A stretch of DNA of 64,000 nucleotides from Gillisella taibaishanensis. GTDB taxonomy: Bacteria > Pseudomonadota > Alphaproteobacteria > Rhizobiales > Rhizobiaceae. This document shows, in pieces, positions 18,471 through 26,900 of this stretch (position 1 is the stretch's first letter; each line of letters starts with the position of its first letter). The position numbers and the translations under genes are program-made. The stretch covers positions 310,001-374,000 of the forward strand of contig NZ_MKIN01000027.1 of NCBI RefSeq assembly GCF_001938985.1, in the 5' to 3' direction. Under the pieces are notes generated by a model, which was given only the letters and a program-made list of their open reading frames with translations, did no database searches and was not told the origin of the DNA.

Positions 18471-19436
18471 TCAGATTGCGCCGGGCGCCACGAGAACCTG
18501 CAATTCCCCTGGGTGTATCCTGATCTCGACATCGCGCGGCATGCGCAACAACTCCCCGTCGATGACGCAGGCCACGCCCTGGCGGTGCTTGGGGAAATGC
18601 AGTTTCACCACGTCAGCGGTCGCAGCCGTCACCGCCTGATTTTCCGTGAGCTTGCCGCGCAATATGTCTATGGCAAGGCCGGCCACGCCCGATGGGTCGA
18701 GCGGCGAGGCAAGATAAATCCCGAGCTTGCCGGTAGTCAGATCCTCGGCATAGAACAGCGGATTGGTATCGACCGGATTGTTGCAGACCGAAATGGCCGA
18801 GACTTCCTTGCGATCCAGCTTGCCATCGGCGTTGATGTCGAACATCACCTCAAAGCGGGGCGGATTGAACATCACGCTCAAAGCAGCACTTGTGCTCGCC
18901 CGCATCTTGCCGAAACGCGAGGCATAGTCCATGCGGTTGCGCAGCCGCACCATGCGCGAATGCAGCCCGGCGGAAAACTGGTGCACATAGGGCTGGCCAT
19001 TGGCGGTGGCGATATCCACCCTCTGCACCTCGGCTGTAGCGAGAACTTCAAGCACTTGCCAGATTTCGAGCGGCAGCTTCAGCGAGCGGGCAAACAGGTT
19101 CATGGTGCCGGCTGGCACCACGCCAAGCGGAAGGCCAGCTTTCCAGGCGATGCCTGCGGCAGCTGAAATCGTGCCGTCGCCGCCACCCGCAATCAGCGCG
19201 TCGTAGCCTCCGTCAGCCGCTTTTTTGATGGCGCTGACGATATCGCGTCCGGCAACTGCCTCGGTCTCAAGCGTATGGCCCGCGTCGCGAAAAATTGTTT
19301 CGGCGCGTTCGCAATAGGCGTTCATGTCGGTGGTGCGGAAGGTGCCGCCCTCCCGGTTGAAAATAGCCTTGATCCTCACTGACGCCCTGCTCCTTTTGCC
19401 GCGATTGGCATGACTGCCGCCGTCCTCCGGATGCAT
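18471..19436 (-). CDS. Diacylglycerol/sphingosine kinase-like protein
   Basis: Lipid-kinase family protein (DAGK catalytic domain). The N-terminal half has IKAIFNREGGTF and the ATP-binding loop IAGGGDGTISAAA, followed by GVVPAGTMNLFARSLKLP, all hallmarks of the DAGK/YegS/LCB5 superfamily. The C-terminal beta domain ends with VIDGELLRMPRDVEIRIHPGEL. It probably phosphorylates a membrane lipid at the cytoplasmic face. Two starts compete: ATG 19436 with GGAGG at ideal distance (321 residues) and GTG 19379 (VRIKAIFN, 302 residues) with AGGAG at 10 bases. Conservation begins at the latter, so the first 19 residues may not be translated. Confidence 0.82.
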   Translation of the reverse strand: MHPEDGGSHANRGKRSRASVRIKAIFNREGGTFRTTDMNAYCERAETIFRDAGHTLETEAVAGRDIVSAIKKAADGGYDALIAGGGDGTISAAAGIAWKAGLPLGVVPAGTMNLFARSLKLPLEIWQVLEVLATAEVQRVDIATANGQPYVHQFSAGLHSRMVRLRNRMDYASRFGKMRASTSAALSVMFNPPRFEVMFDINADGKLDRKEVSAISVCNNPVDTNPLFYAEDLTTGKLGIYLASPLDPSGVAGLAIDILRGKLTENQAVTAATADVVKLHFPKHRQGVACVIDGELLRMPRDVEIRIHPGELQVLVAPGAI

Positions 19437-19714
19437 GCCAACCTCCAATAACGGACTGTCGGCAATAATGTTGCATGCGTCTGCTGCAAATCGGGTTTGC
19501 GCTGGCAAAGATCAAGATCGGAACGAAGTTTCTACCGCGGCGCACAAATCCATGCTAAACATTGTTCAAATCGCTTTGACTATGCTCAGGTGCAGGACGC
19601 TTGTCGTGCCCGCAGCCTGTTCCTTTGAATGCTTTCACCCTTTAGGCGGCAGCCCGGACTGCCCTTGCTATCGATAACGCCAGCCAGCTCCCATGGCCCG
19701 GCGAGGATGATGTC

Positions 19715-20992
19715 ATGAACGATACGACCACATTTGCCTCTTCAGCTGCAAAACAAGCGCAGCCGAGCCATCAGTCGGTTCCACAACCACAGCAACACAG
19801 CGAAACGCCGGTCCGCACCCCTGCGATTGCGCCGCGCACCGCCCTGTTGATTGAGTTCGCGCTTGCGGTCGGCGGCTTTGGTATCGGCACTGGGGAGTTT
19901 GCCGTGATGGGCCTGCTGCCCGATGTGGCGCAGACCTACGGGGTCAGCGTGCCCGAGGCTGGGCGGGTGATCAGCGCCTATGCGCTGGGTGTGGTGGTCG
20001 GCGCGCCGATCATTGCGGTTCTCTCGGCCAAGCTGCCGCGCAAGACGCTGCTTGTGCTGCTGATGGGCCTGTTTGCGCTCGGCAATATCACTAGCGCGCT
20101 TGCCCCCGGCTTCCTGAGCTTTACCGCGCTGCGCTTCATCACAGGCCTGCCTCATGGCGCCTATTTCGGCGTCGCTGCCCTGGTTGCCGCATCCATGGTC
20201 GAGCCGCACAAGCGGGCACGGGCCGTGGGCCGCGTCATGCTTGGGCTGACCATAGCAACTCTGCTCGGTACACCGCTTGCCACCTTCCTCGGGCAGTTGA
20301 TGAGTTGGCGCGCCGCCTTCCTGCTGGTCGGCGGTATTGCGGCACTGACGGCGGTTCTGATCGCGATCAATCTGCGCAAGGACAAGGTGGCCGAGGGCGC
20401 CAGCATCAAGCGCGAACTCGGCGCCTTTGCGCGGCTGCAGGTCTGGCTGACACTCGCCGTTGCCGCTGTCGGCTTTGGTGGCATGTTTGCAATTTTCAGC
20501 TACATCGCCAAGACCACGACAGACACAGCCGGGCTGCCGGCCTCAATGATCGCCGTGGTACTGGCCTTGTTCGGCATCGGCATGAATGTCGGCAATGTGC
20601 TGGGATCGCGCATGGCCGACCGCTCGCTGAACGGCACGATCGGCGGCATGCTTGCCTTCAATGTCGTACTGATGGCAATCTTTTCACTGACGGCGGCCAA
20701 TCCGGTCATGCTGTTCATCTGCGTGTTCCTGACTGGCTGCGGCTTTGCCGCCTGCCCTGCCGTGCAGACGAGGCTGATGGATGTCGCTGCCGATGCCCAG
20801 ACGCTGGCAGCAGCCTCCAACCATTCCGCCTTTAACATCGCCAATGCGCTTGGCGCCTGGATGGGCGGCATGGTGATCACTGAAGGCTACGGCTATGGCG
20901 CCACCGGCTATGTTGGCTCGGTTCTCTCGCTTCTGGGGCTCGTGGTCTTCCTGATTTCGGTGGCACTGCAGCGTCGCTCCGCTGCGGCCTGA
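19715..20992 (+). CDS. MFS transporter, AraJ/DHA1 type
   Basis: A 425-residue major facilitator with 12 predicted helices after a polar, Gln/Pro-rich N-terminal 40 residues. The first helix carries FGIGTGEFAVMGLLPDVA, typical of the AraJ / YdeA / chloramphenicol-resistance-like DHA1 group, and the loop 2-3 region LSAKLPRKTLLVLLM. These are proton-driven exporters of sugars, drugs or related small molecules. GAGG lies 6 bases before ATG 19715. The gene ends 2 bp from the stop of the convergent HxlR regulator. The substrate is unknown. Confidence 0.88.
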   Translation: MNDTTTFASSAAKQAQPSHQSVPQPQQHSETPVRTPAIAPRTALLIEFALAVGGFGIGTGEFAVMGLLPDVAQTYGVSVPEAGRVISAYALGVVVGAPIIAVLSAKLPRKTLLVLLMGLFALGNITSALAPGFLSFTALRFITGLPHGAYFGVAALVAASMVEPHKRARAVGRVMLGLTIATLLGTPLATFLGQLMSWRAAFLLVGGIAALTAVLIAINLRKDKVAEGASIKRELGAFARLQVWLTLAVAAVGFGGMFAIFSYIAKTTTDTAGLPASMIAVVLALFGIGMNVGNVLGSRMADRSLNGTIGGMLAFNVVLMAIFSLTAANPVMLFICVFLTGCGFAACPAVQTRLMDVAADAQTLAAASNHSAFNIANALGAWMGGMVITEGYGYGATGYVGSVLSLLGLVVFLISVALQRRSAAA

Positions 20993-20994
20993 CA

Positions 20995-21390
20995 TCAGGC
21001 GACGGAACGATCGCTCTCCTCCCCGTCCGCCTCTATCTGCCTTTCGCCATTTTCACACCGGACATGGCGCTGGCCCCAGGCATCGAGCGCCATGATCACG
21101 GGCCGCAGGCTCTGGCCGAGCGGCGTCAGCGCATAATCGACACGCGGCGGTACCACGGGAAACACCGTGCGGGTAATCAATCCGCTCTCTTCCAGCTCGC
21201 GCAATTGCTTGGTCAACATCCGCTGAGTCACCGACGACAGACGACGGCGCAGCTCACTGAAGCGCAGCGTGCCGTCGCTCAGCAGATGGTAGAGGATGAC
21301 GCCTTTCCATTTGCCGTCGAGAAAGCTCAGTGTCGACTCCACAGGACAGCCGGGAAAATGATTGGTCATCTTTGCGCGAGGACGCGACAT
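20995..21390 (-). CDS. HxlR-family transcriptional regulator
   Basis: A 131-residue winged-helix regulator of the HxlR/MarR-like group: CPVESTLSFLDGKWKGVILYHL, RFSELRRRLSSVTQRMLTKQLRELEESGLITR and the wing VPPRVDYALTPLG are diagnostic. The N-terminal cysteine C22 is in the conserved place and is used by several members (for example those sensing quinones or aldehydes) as the redox switch. ATG 21390 has AAGGA at 8 bases; the longer frame has none. It is divergent from a quinone-reductase-type dehydrogenase gene, its likely target. Confidence 0.9.
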   Translation of the reverse strand: MSRPRAKMTNHFPGCPVESTLSFLDGKWKGVILYHLLSDGTLRFSELRRRLSSVTQRMLTKQLRELEESGLITRTVFPVVPPRVDYALTPLGQSLRPVIMALDAWGQRHVRCENGERQIEADGEESDRSVA

Positions 21391-21512
21391 GGACAGTATC
21401 CTTTTTGGTACTGAGGGCAAAATAGGTGCCTACGGACAGAAATTGTGCATTCTTGTCCAATCCGATTTTATGACCTTAATAAGCCGCGTGCAAACAACAA
21501 TGGAGAGATACC

Positions 21513-22538
21513 ATGCGCGCAGTCGGATATTACGCCTCCCAGCCGATCACCGCCGAGGATGCCCTTGTGGACCTTGATCTGCCGATGCCGAAAGCTCACG
21601 GTCACGACCTGCTGGTCGAGGTCAAGGCGGTTTCGGTCAATCCAGTCGACACCAAAGTCAGACGCAGCCAGCAGCCCGAGGCTGGCCAGGCGCGCATTCT
21701 TGGCTACGACGCCGCCGGTGTCGTCACGGCGGTCGGTGAGGCCGTCACCCTGTTCAAGCCTGGCGATGCCGTCTACTACGCCGGCGCGATCAATCGGCCG
21801 GGCACCAATAGCGCCTTCCACCTCGTCGATGAACGGATCGTCGGTGCAAAGCCCCAAACGCTGAGCTTTGCGGAAGCCGCCGCTCTACCGCTGACGGCGA
21901 TAACCGCCTATGAAGCGCTGTTTCATCGCCTGAATGTCGCGATCCCGGTACCGGGGGCGCTTCCAGCCGTATTGGTGACTGGAGGCGCCGGCGGCGTCGG
22001 CTCGATTGCCATCCAGCTCATCAAACACCTGACGGATCTCAAGATCATCGCCACCGCGTCGCGGCCTGAGACCCGTGATTGGGCGCTGGCGCTCGGCGCT
22101 GATCATGTCATCGACCATTCCAAGCCGCTCGCCGGAGAATATGCCGCGCTTGAACTGGATGCGCCCGCCTTCGTTTTCTCCGTCGCCGGCAGCGACGATC
22201 ACGCTGCCGACCTCGCCGACATCATCGCGCCGCAGGGCCGGCTGGCGATCATCGACGACCCCAGCTCCGGCTTCGACGTAATGAAGTTCAAACGCAAGGC
22301 AGTCTCGGTCCACTGGGAAATGATGTTCGCGCGGCCAGTCTTCCAGACACCTGACATGATCGAACAGCACAGGCTGCTCAACCATGTCGCCGTCCTTGTC
22401 GACGAAGGCAAGATGCGCACGACGCTGTCGCAGATCATCGGTCCGATCAATGCCGAAAACCTGAAGAAGGCCCACGCCCTCGTCGAAAGCGGTCGGATGA
22501 AGGGCAAGGTGGTGCTGGAAGGGTTCGAGGCCGCTTAA
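21513..22538 (+). CDS. Zinc-type alcohol dehydrogenase-like / quinone reductase
   Basis: A 341-residue medium-chain dehydrogenase of the quinone-oxidoreductase (ZADH/YogA-like) branch. The GroES-like N-terminal part has AVSVNPVDTKVR and LGYDAAGVVTAVG; the Rossmann part has LVTGGAGGVGSIAIQLIKH and ATASRPETRDWALALGADHVIDH. The catalytic-zinc ligands of true alcohol dehydrogenases are missing, as expected for NADPH-quinone or enone reductases. GGAGAG precedes ATG 21513. Only 122 bp separate it from the divergent HxlR regulator, and that space has two GGT(A/G)C-type half-sites (near 21406 and 21427) that could be its operator. Confidence 0.88.
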   Translation: MRAVGYYASQPITAEDALVDLDLPMPKAHGHDLLVEVKAVSVNPVDTKVRRSQQPEAGQARILGYDAAGVVTAVGEAVTLFKPGDAVYYAGAINRPGTNSAFHLVDERIVGAKPQTLSFAEAAALPLTAITAYEALFHRLNVAIPVPGALPAVLVTGGAGGVGSIAIQLIKHLTDLKIIATASRPETRDWALALGADHVIDHSKPLAGEYAALELDAPAFVFSVAGSDDHAADLADIIAPQGRLAIIDDPSSGFDVMKFKRKAVSVHWEMMFARPVFQTPDMIEQHRLLNHVAVLVDEGKMRTTLSQIIGPINAENLKKAHALVESGRMKGKVVLEGFEAA

Positions 22539-23023
22539 CACTCCTCAGCCGCCAGATCGGGGCCGCGTCGTTCGCCGGCCCCGATCTGCAATTACGGTTA
22601 AAGATCCGTGAGAATGCAGATGATGCGTAGCGGCCTTGTGAAGCTTCAGGCTCCAGGGAAGGCTGCAACGGCAATCTATTGTATTAGCTCAACAAATTTC
22701 TCGCGCGACTTGTTGATGGCATTGCAAATACGGCACCGCCAACAGTCCTAAATCGCACGCTGCCGCCAATCACCGATTTGTGTATTGCGCCGCATGATTT
22801 TACCGTGGTTTGCGCCGGCTCCACCCCCTTGACTTTGGGCAGGGAGAGGCGCAGCTAATAGGGACGCGCAAGGGGTTATGCGCGGATTTCAACGGAGTCA
22901 TCGATAAGATGCCAAGCGACAGTAGCAGTCGATTGTCCATGCCGTACGCGGCCTTCCTGCTCTGACACTCCGTCAGCTTGCCGGTCGGTTGCGCTACGGC
23001 GGATCGACAGAAAGGCAAGCATT
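22539..23023. other. 485-bp intergenic region and structured leader before mgtE
   Basis: A GC-rich hairpin AGATCGGGGCCG / CGGCCCCGATCT at 22554-22587 follows the dehydrogenase gene, without a T-run. The last 200 bp before mgtE contain three short possible hairpins (GCGC..GCGC near 22867-22889, CGAC..GTCG near 22917-22932 and TGAC..GTCA near 22964-22976), so a long 5' leader is possible. No known riboswitch class is recognised. No gene is seen. Confidence 0.4.
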
Positions 23024-24400
23024 ATGAATATCCAACGCTTCCCTCTGCGGGCCGGCCATGCTGCCCGCCATCTTCTCAACGACAGCCTGAATGTCGTCAC
23101 CGTTTCCGAGCGGATCGAGCAGCTGAACGCGCTCGACGTGTCAGAGGCCGCCGCTGTGCTGGCCGGTGTACCACAGCAAAAGGCACTCCGGATCATTGCC
23201 CGACCAGAACTGGTCCATGCCGCCCAGATCATCGCCGCCCTGCCGGTGGAAACCGCCGTGCGCCTGCTGAAGGCCACTGCCCATGACCGGGTTGCCGACA
23301 TCTTCCAGGCCATGGACGAGCGTTGCCGCACCGCGATCTTCTCGCGGCTCGATGCAGCCACCGCCCATGCCGTCGAACATCTTATGGCCTATCCGCAGCG
23401 CACCGCCGGCTCGATCATGACGACGGAATTCGTCAGCGTGCCCGACGACTTTACCGTCGCCGAAACGCTGGCCCATGTGCGCCTGGTGGAAAATGCCAGC
23501 GAGACCGTCTACGCCATCTATTTGCTCGACCACATCACTCGCATGCTGGTCGGCGTCGTCACGCTGCGCCGATTGATCACCGTGCCAGCCGAAGCACCAA
23601 TCCTGTCGGTAGCGCAATGTCACGGCGTCGTGCATGCCAGCCCGTTGATGGCACAGGAGGAAGTTGCCCGGCTGATCCGCCGGCACAATCTGCTCGCCCT
23701 GCCCGTCACCAATGACGATGGCCGCATGCTCGGCATCGTTACCGTCGACGACGTCATCGATACGATGATCGCCGATACCACCGAAGACGCCCAGAAATTC
23801 GGTGGTATGGAAGCGCTTGGCAAGCCCTATATGCAGATCGGCTTTGCCGGCATGGTCAAGAAGCGGGCCGGCTGGCTGGCCGCCCTGTTCCTCGGCGAAA
23901 TGCTGACCGCCAGCGCCATGCAATATTTCGAGGGCGAACTCGAAAAGGCCGTGGTGCTGACCCTGTTCATCCCGCTGATCATGAGCTCAGGCGGCAATTC
24001 CGGCTCGCAGGCGACCTCGCTGATCATCCGGGCGCTTGCCGTGGGCGAGTTGAAGCTATCGGACTGGTGGCGGGTGGCCCTGCGCGAACTGCCGACCGGC
24101 ATGACGCTCGGCGCCATCCTTGGCCTGGTCGGCTTTGCCCGCATCGCGCTCTGGCAGCATATGGGGCTCTATAACTATGGTGAGCATTGGCTCCTGGTGG
24201 GCTTCACCGTGTTTGCCGCCCTGATCGGCATCGTCACCTTCGGCTCGATGGCCGGCTCTATGCTGCCCTTCCTGCTGCAACGCCTGCGCCTCGACCCCGC
24301 CAGCGCCTCGGCCCCTGCCGTGGCAACACTGGTCGATGTCTCGGGTCTGGTGATCTATTTCACGGTGGCGCTGGTGATTTTGAGCGGGACGCTGCTGTAA
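23024..24400 (+). CDS. mgtE: Magnesium transporter MgtE
   Basis: A 458-residue Mg2+ channel/transporter. Domain order is standard: N-terminal MgtE-N helical superhelix (residues about 25-130), two CBS domains (about 135-255; signatures AGSIMTTEFVSVPDDFTVAE and GIVTVDDVIDTMI), then five membrane helices with the family motif PLIMSSGGNSGSQATSLIIRAL and a terminal segment after DPASASAPAVATLVDVSGL. AAAGG lies before ATG 23024. The CBS/N domains close the pore at high cytosolic Mg2+. The gene is monocistronic, with a strong terminator behind it. Confidence 0.95.
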   Translation: MNIQRFPLRAGHAARHLLNDSLNVVTVSERIEQLNALDVSEAAAVLAGVPQQKALRIIARPELVHAAQIIAALPVETAVRLLKATAHDRVADIFQAMDERCRTAIFSRLDAATAHAVEHLMAYPQRTAGSIMTTEFVSVPDDFTVAETLAHVRLVENASETVYAIYLLDHITRMLVGVVTLRRLITVPAEAPILSVAQCHGVVHASPLMAQEEVARLIRRHNLLALPVTNDDGRMLGIVTVDDVIDTMIADTTEDAQKFGGMEALGKPYMQIGFAGMVKKRAGWLAALFLGEMLTASAMQYFEGELEKAVVLTLFIPLIMSSGGNSGSQATSLIIRALAVGELKLSDWWRVALRELPTGMTLGAILGLVGFARIALWQHMGLYNYGEHWLLVGFTVFAALIGIVTFGSMAGSMLPFLLQRLRLDPASASAPAVATLVDVSGLVIYFTVALVILSGTLL

Positions 24401-24419
24401 CGAGCGATTTGGGATCAGG

Positions 24420-24447
24420 CCGCCCGGCATTGGCTCGGGCGGTTTTT
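24420..24447 (+). terminator. Terminator of mgtE
   Basis: CCGCCCG / CGGGCGG stem with a 9-base loop followed by TTTTT, 20 bp after the mgtE stop codon. Confidence 0.85.
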
Positions 24448-24538
24448 GCCTGTAAAGCAGCCGAAGCGATAATTGCGCCCGCTATGCCCTCCTTATATGT
24501 TGGTCCGCGCAGTGGCACTGTGCTGCCGTGGGGTCATC

Positions 24539-24844
24539 ATGCCATTTTCAGAAGAAATGCTTTGGGATCACATCAACGACGGCTGGAGCAGCATGTCGTT
24601 CAAGCAGCGCAACCTGTGGAATGCTATCAAACGGATGCCCGAAGAATGGGAAATCCGAGAGAATTATCGCGTTTGGGTGGTGGCACTGATGGGCGAGACG
24701 GCCATCTACTATGATCACATTGAAGAGGAATTCGCTCTTGCCCAATGGTCACAGTTCGGCAACATTGGTAATTGCAAGTCGTCCAGTTGGACGTTGCCCC
24801 AGGCTGTTCAGATGCTGATGAATACCATTGAGACTGGTTGGTGA
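24539..24844 (+). CDS. Hypothetical small acidic protein
   Basis: A 101-residue protein with no family I recognise. It is rich in Trp and acidic residues (MLWDHINDGWSSMSFKQRNLWNAIKRMPEEWEI), predicted largely helical, without signal peptide or membrane segment; a C-terminal part NCKSSSWTLPQAVQMLMNTIETGW follows. GGGG lies before ATG 24539; the same frame is open further upstream but without a good start. Its composition is less GC-biased than the neighbouring core genes. With the next small gene it forms a two-gene accessory patch between mgtE and cfa. A toxin-immunity-like or stress role is only a guess. Confidence 0.55.
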   Translation: MPFSEEMLWDHINDGWSSMSFKQRNLWNAIKRMPEEWEIRENYRVWVVALMGETAIYYDHIEEEFALAQWSQFGNIGNCKSSSWTLPQAVQMLMNTIETGW

Positions 24845-24956
24845 GGCCCCGCCGTGAACCACCCGGCCCTCTTAAAAAGCAAAGACTTTACTTGTCGCGA
24901 ACCGAGACCATCCGAGCGCCTTGTAGACTTGAACCGACAGAGGACGGGTAGCCATC

Positions 24957-25208
24957 CTACTTGGGAGTGCAAATAACGTACATGGGACGGCCGTTCACCG
25001 CTTTGCCTGTAACCGGTGTTCCCCTGGGAAAGATGCTAAAGCCAGACGCCGAAGTCCGATCCGCGATGAATGTTACGTTTTTGGGACATGCCTTTTGCGC
25101 CTTGGTGACGCAAGCGACAACGTCGACAGGGCATTCGAATGTGTCTGCGGCGTCAGCAGTTGCCGAGGCGGCCAAAATCATGAAAAAGCTCAAAATCCAA
25201 CGTCGCAT
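24957..25208 (-). CDS. Small secreted cysteine-containing protein
   Basis: An 83-residue protein with a convincing signal peptide (MRRWILSFFMILAASATADA-A) and a 60-residue mature part with four cysteines (FECPVDVVACVTKAQKACPKN and the terminal ICTPK), which could form two disulfides in the periplasm. GAGAG precedes ATG 25208. The plus-strand frame overlapping it lacks these features and is taken as its shadow. No family recognised. The gene is convergent with the small 24539-24844 gene and lies upstream of cfa on the same strand. Confidence 0.6.
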   Translation of the reverse strand: MRRWILSFFMILAASATADAADTFECPVDVVACVTKAQKACPKNVTFIADRTSASGFSIFPRGTPVTGKAVNGRPMYVICTPK

Positions 25209-25265
25209 GATTTCTCTCTGGATGATGGCTGCGTATCCTATGCGTTTTGTTGACGCGTAAAAGCT

Positions 25266-26543
25266 TTAGCCACCCCTCTCTCGCAAAATATAATCCCGCG
25301 TCAACGGCAGAACATTGTTTTTCTTGCAGATCTGGATCTGGAACACCACGAGATCCTCGTAATGGAAGGCGGCTTCGGCGGTCGCGAGGTAATAGTCCCA
25401 CATCCGGCAGAAGCGCTCGTCATAGAGGGCGGCAGCGTCGGACCAGCGGGCGGTGAAGCGGGCGCGCCAGTGGTTGAGCGTCTTGGCGTAATGCAGGCGC
25501 AGCACTTCGACATCTGTTATCGTCAGGCCGGCGCGCTCGATTTCTGGGATGATTTCCGACAGCGCCGGGATATAGCCGCCCGGAAAGATGTATTTATCGA
25601 GCCAGGGCGTGGTGAAGCCAGGCGTTGCCGAGCAGCCGATCGTGTGCAGCACCATCACGCCGTCATCGGCCAGCAATTTGTTGCAGGTCTTGAAGAAGGT
25701 GCCATAGGCGGCAAGACCGACATGTTCGAACATGCCGACTGAGACAATCCGGTCAAACGTGCCCTTCAGGCTGCGATAGTCCATCAGCTGAAAATCGACC
25801 TTGCCGGCCTCGCCCTCGGGCTTGCGCGGCCTCTGCAGCGCGTATGCAAGCTGTTCTTCCGAGAGGGTGACGCCGAGCACTTCGCCGCCGACTGCCTTGT
25901 CGGCCAGATGCAAAGCAAGACCGCCCCAGCCGCAGCCGATATCCAGCACGCGCTGCCCGGGGGCAATGCGCAGCTTGGCGGCCAGATGCTGCTTCTTGGC
26001 CAGTTGCGCCTCGTCCAGGCCCTGATCGTCATGCTCGAAATAGGCGCAGGAATATTGCCGGTCTGGATCGAGAAACAGTTCGTAGAGCCGGGCATCGAGA
26101 TCGTAATGATGCGCCACATTCTGCTTGGAACGTCCCGGCAGATTGCGATGACGGAAAATCCTCAACCGGGTGCGCAGGTTGTCGATGATGCGAGCGATAA
26201 GCGGGTGCGTGGCGTTCTGGGCCTCGCGAAGCATCATCGAGACAAAATCGAACATGGTGCCGCGCTCGACGACGAAGCGCCCATCCATATAGAGCTCGCC
26301 AAGCCGCATATCGGCATCCATCAGCAGGGCCCATTGCGCCGACGTGTCCGTGAAGCGGACCACGACGAGTTCGCCGGTTCTGTCGCCGAAAGACAGCGTC
26401 CGGCCGCTGGCAGTGATCACATCAAGAGCGCCCACGGTGACGATGCGGGCGAGCGCCGATTTCAGGATGCGGTCGGAAATAGCGGTGAAAATGTTGAATT
26501 TACGCGGTTTCAGGCGGTCTGCACTTCCAGGATACGATGCCAT
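25266..26543 (-). CDS. cfa: Cyclopropane-fatty-acyl-phospholipid synthase-like methyltransferase
   Basis: A 425-residue SAM-dependent enzyme that methylenates unsaturated acyl chains of membrane phospholipids. After an N-terminal domain (MRLGELYMDGRF region), the core shows QNVAHHYDLDARLYELFLD, the SAM motif VLDIGCGWGGLALHLA, GVTLSEEQLAYA and VSVGMFEHVG, then TPWLDKYIFPGGYIPALSE and YAKTLNHWRARF. These are all Cfa family blocks. ATG 26543 (MASYPGSAD) has GGAAGG 10 bases upstream; the longer open frame is not supported. Rhizobia often carry two cfa genes, so which paralogue this is cannot be told. Confidence 0.92.
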   Translation of the reverse strand: MASYPGSADRLKPRKFNIFTAISDRILKSALARIVTVGALDVITASGRTLSFGDRTGELVVVRFTDTSAQWALLMDADMRLGELYMDGRFVVERGTMFDFVSMMLREAQNATHPLIARIIDNLRTRLRIFRHRNLPGRSKQNVAHHYDLDARLYELFLDPDRQYSCAYFEHDDQGLDEAQLAKKQHLAAKLRIAPGQRVLDIGCGWGGLALHLADKAVGGEVLGVTLSEEQLAYALQRPRKPEGEAGKVDFQLMDYRSLKGTFDRIVSVGMFEHVGLAAYGTFFKTCNKLLADDGVMVLHTIGCSATPGFTTPWLDKYIFPGGYIPALSEIIPEIERAGLTITDVEVLRLHYAKTLNHWRARFTARWSDAAALYDERFCRMWDYYLATAEAAFHYEDLVVFQIQICKKNNVLPLTRDYILRERGG

Positions 26544-26900
26544 GATCGCAATGCCTTCCAGAACGGCTCCGGGAAGAAGGGCCTTCCTCCCGCAGAACAA
26601 TAAAAGCGGGATCTAAGGGAGGATCGGATCCGCAGACCCCTGCACCGCACCTGTCAAGCCACGCAGTCGTGTGTAAGAATAGATTATGCAAAAAATATGA
26701 AGGGCCAAAGCAAGAACAGGCGTATATTTGCAGCTACAAAAGTAAAATGTCACGCAATACTAATTCACTGTATCATACTGCTTTTTAAGGCATATGTGAC
26801 GAAGACAGCCTCCTAATTGTCGCCCAAACGCTTAAAGCGAACTAAAAAAGGCCGAGATCAATCCCGGCCTTTTTTGGTGCTATATTTGCTGCTGTCAGGC
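26544..26900. other. Intergenic region upstream of cfa
   Basis: A 357-bp spacer containing the cfa promoter region and the ilvE terminator. The part 26670-26810 is noticeably AT-rich compared with the rest of the window and contains several A- and T-runs. No gene is seen and no clear operator was recognised. Confidence 0.4.
26844..26875 (-). terminator. Terminator of ilvE
   Basis: AAAAAAGGCCG / CGGCCTTTTTT perfect 11-bp stem with a 10-base loop; the minus-strand reading ends in T6, directly after the ilvE stop codon. Confidence 0.9.

Noticed and set aside
24961..25260. Plus-strand 99-codon frame overlapping the small secreted protein gene
   Set aside because: The minus-strand frame has a signal peptide and paired cysteines; the plus frame has none of these and no ribosome site.
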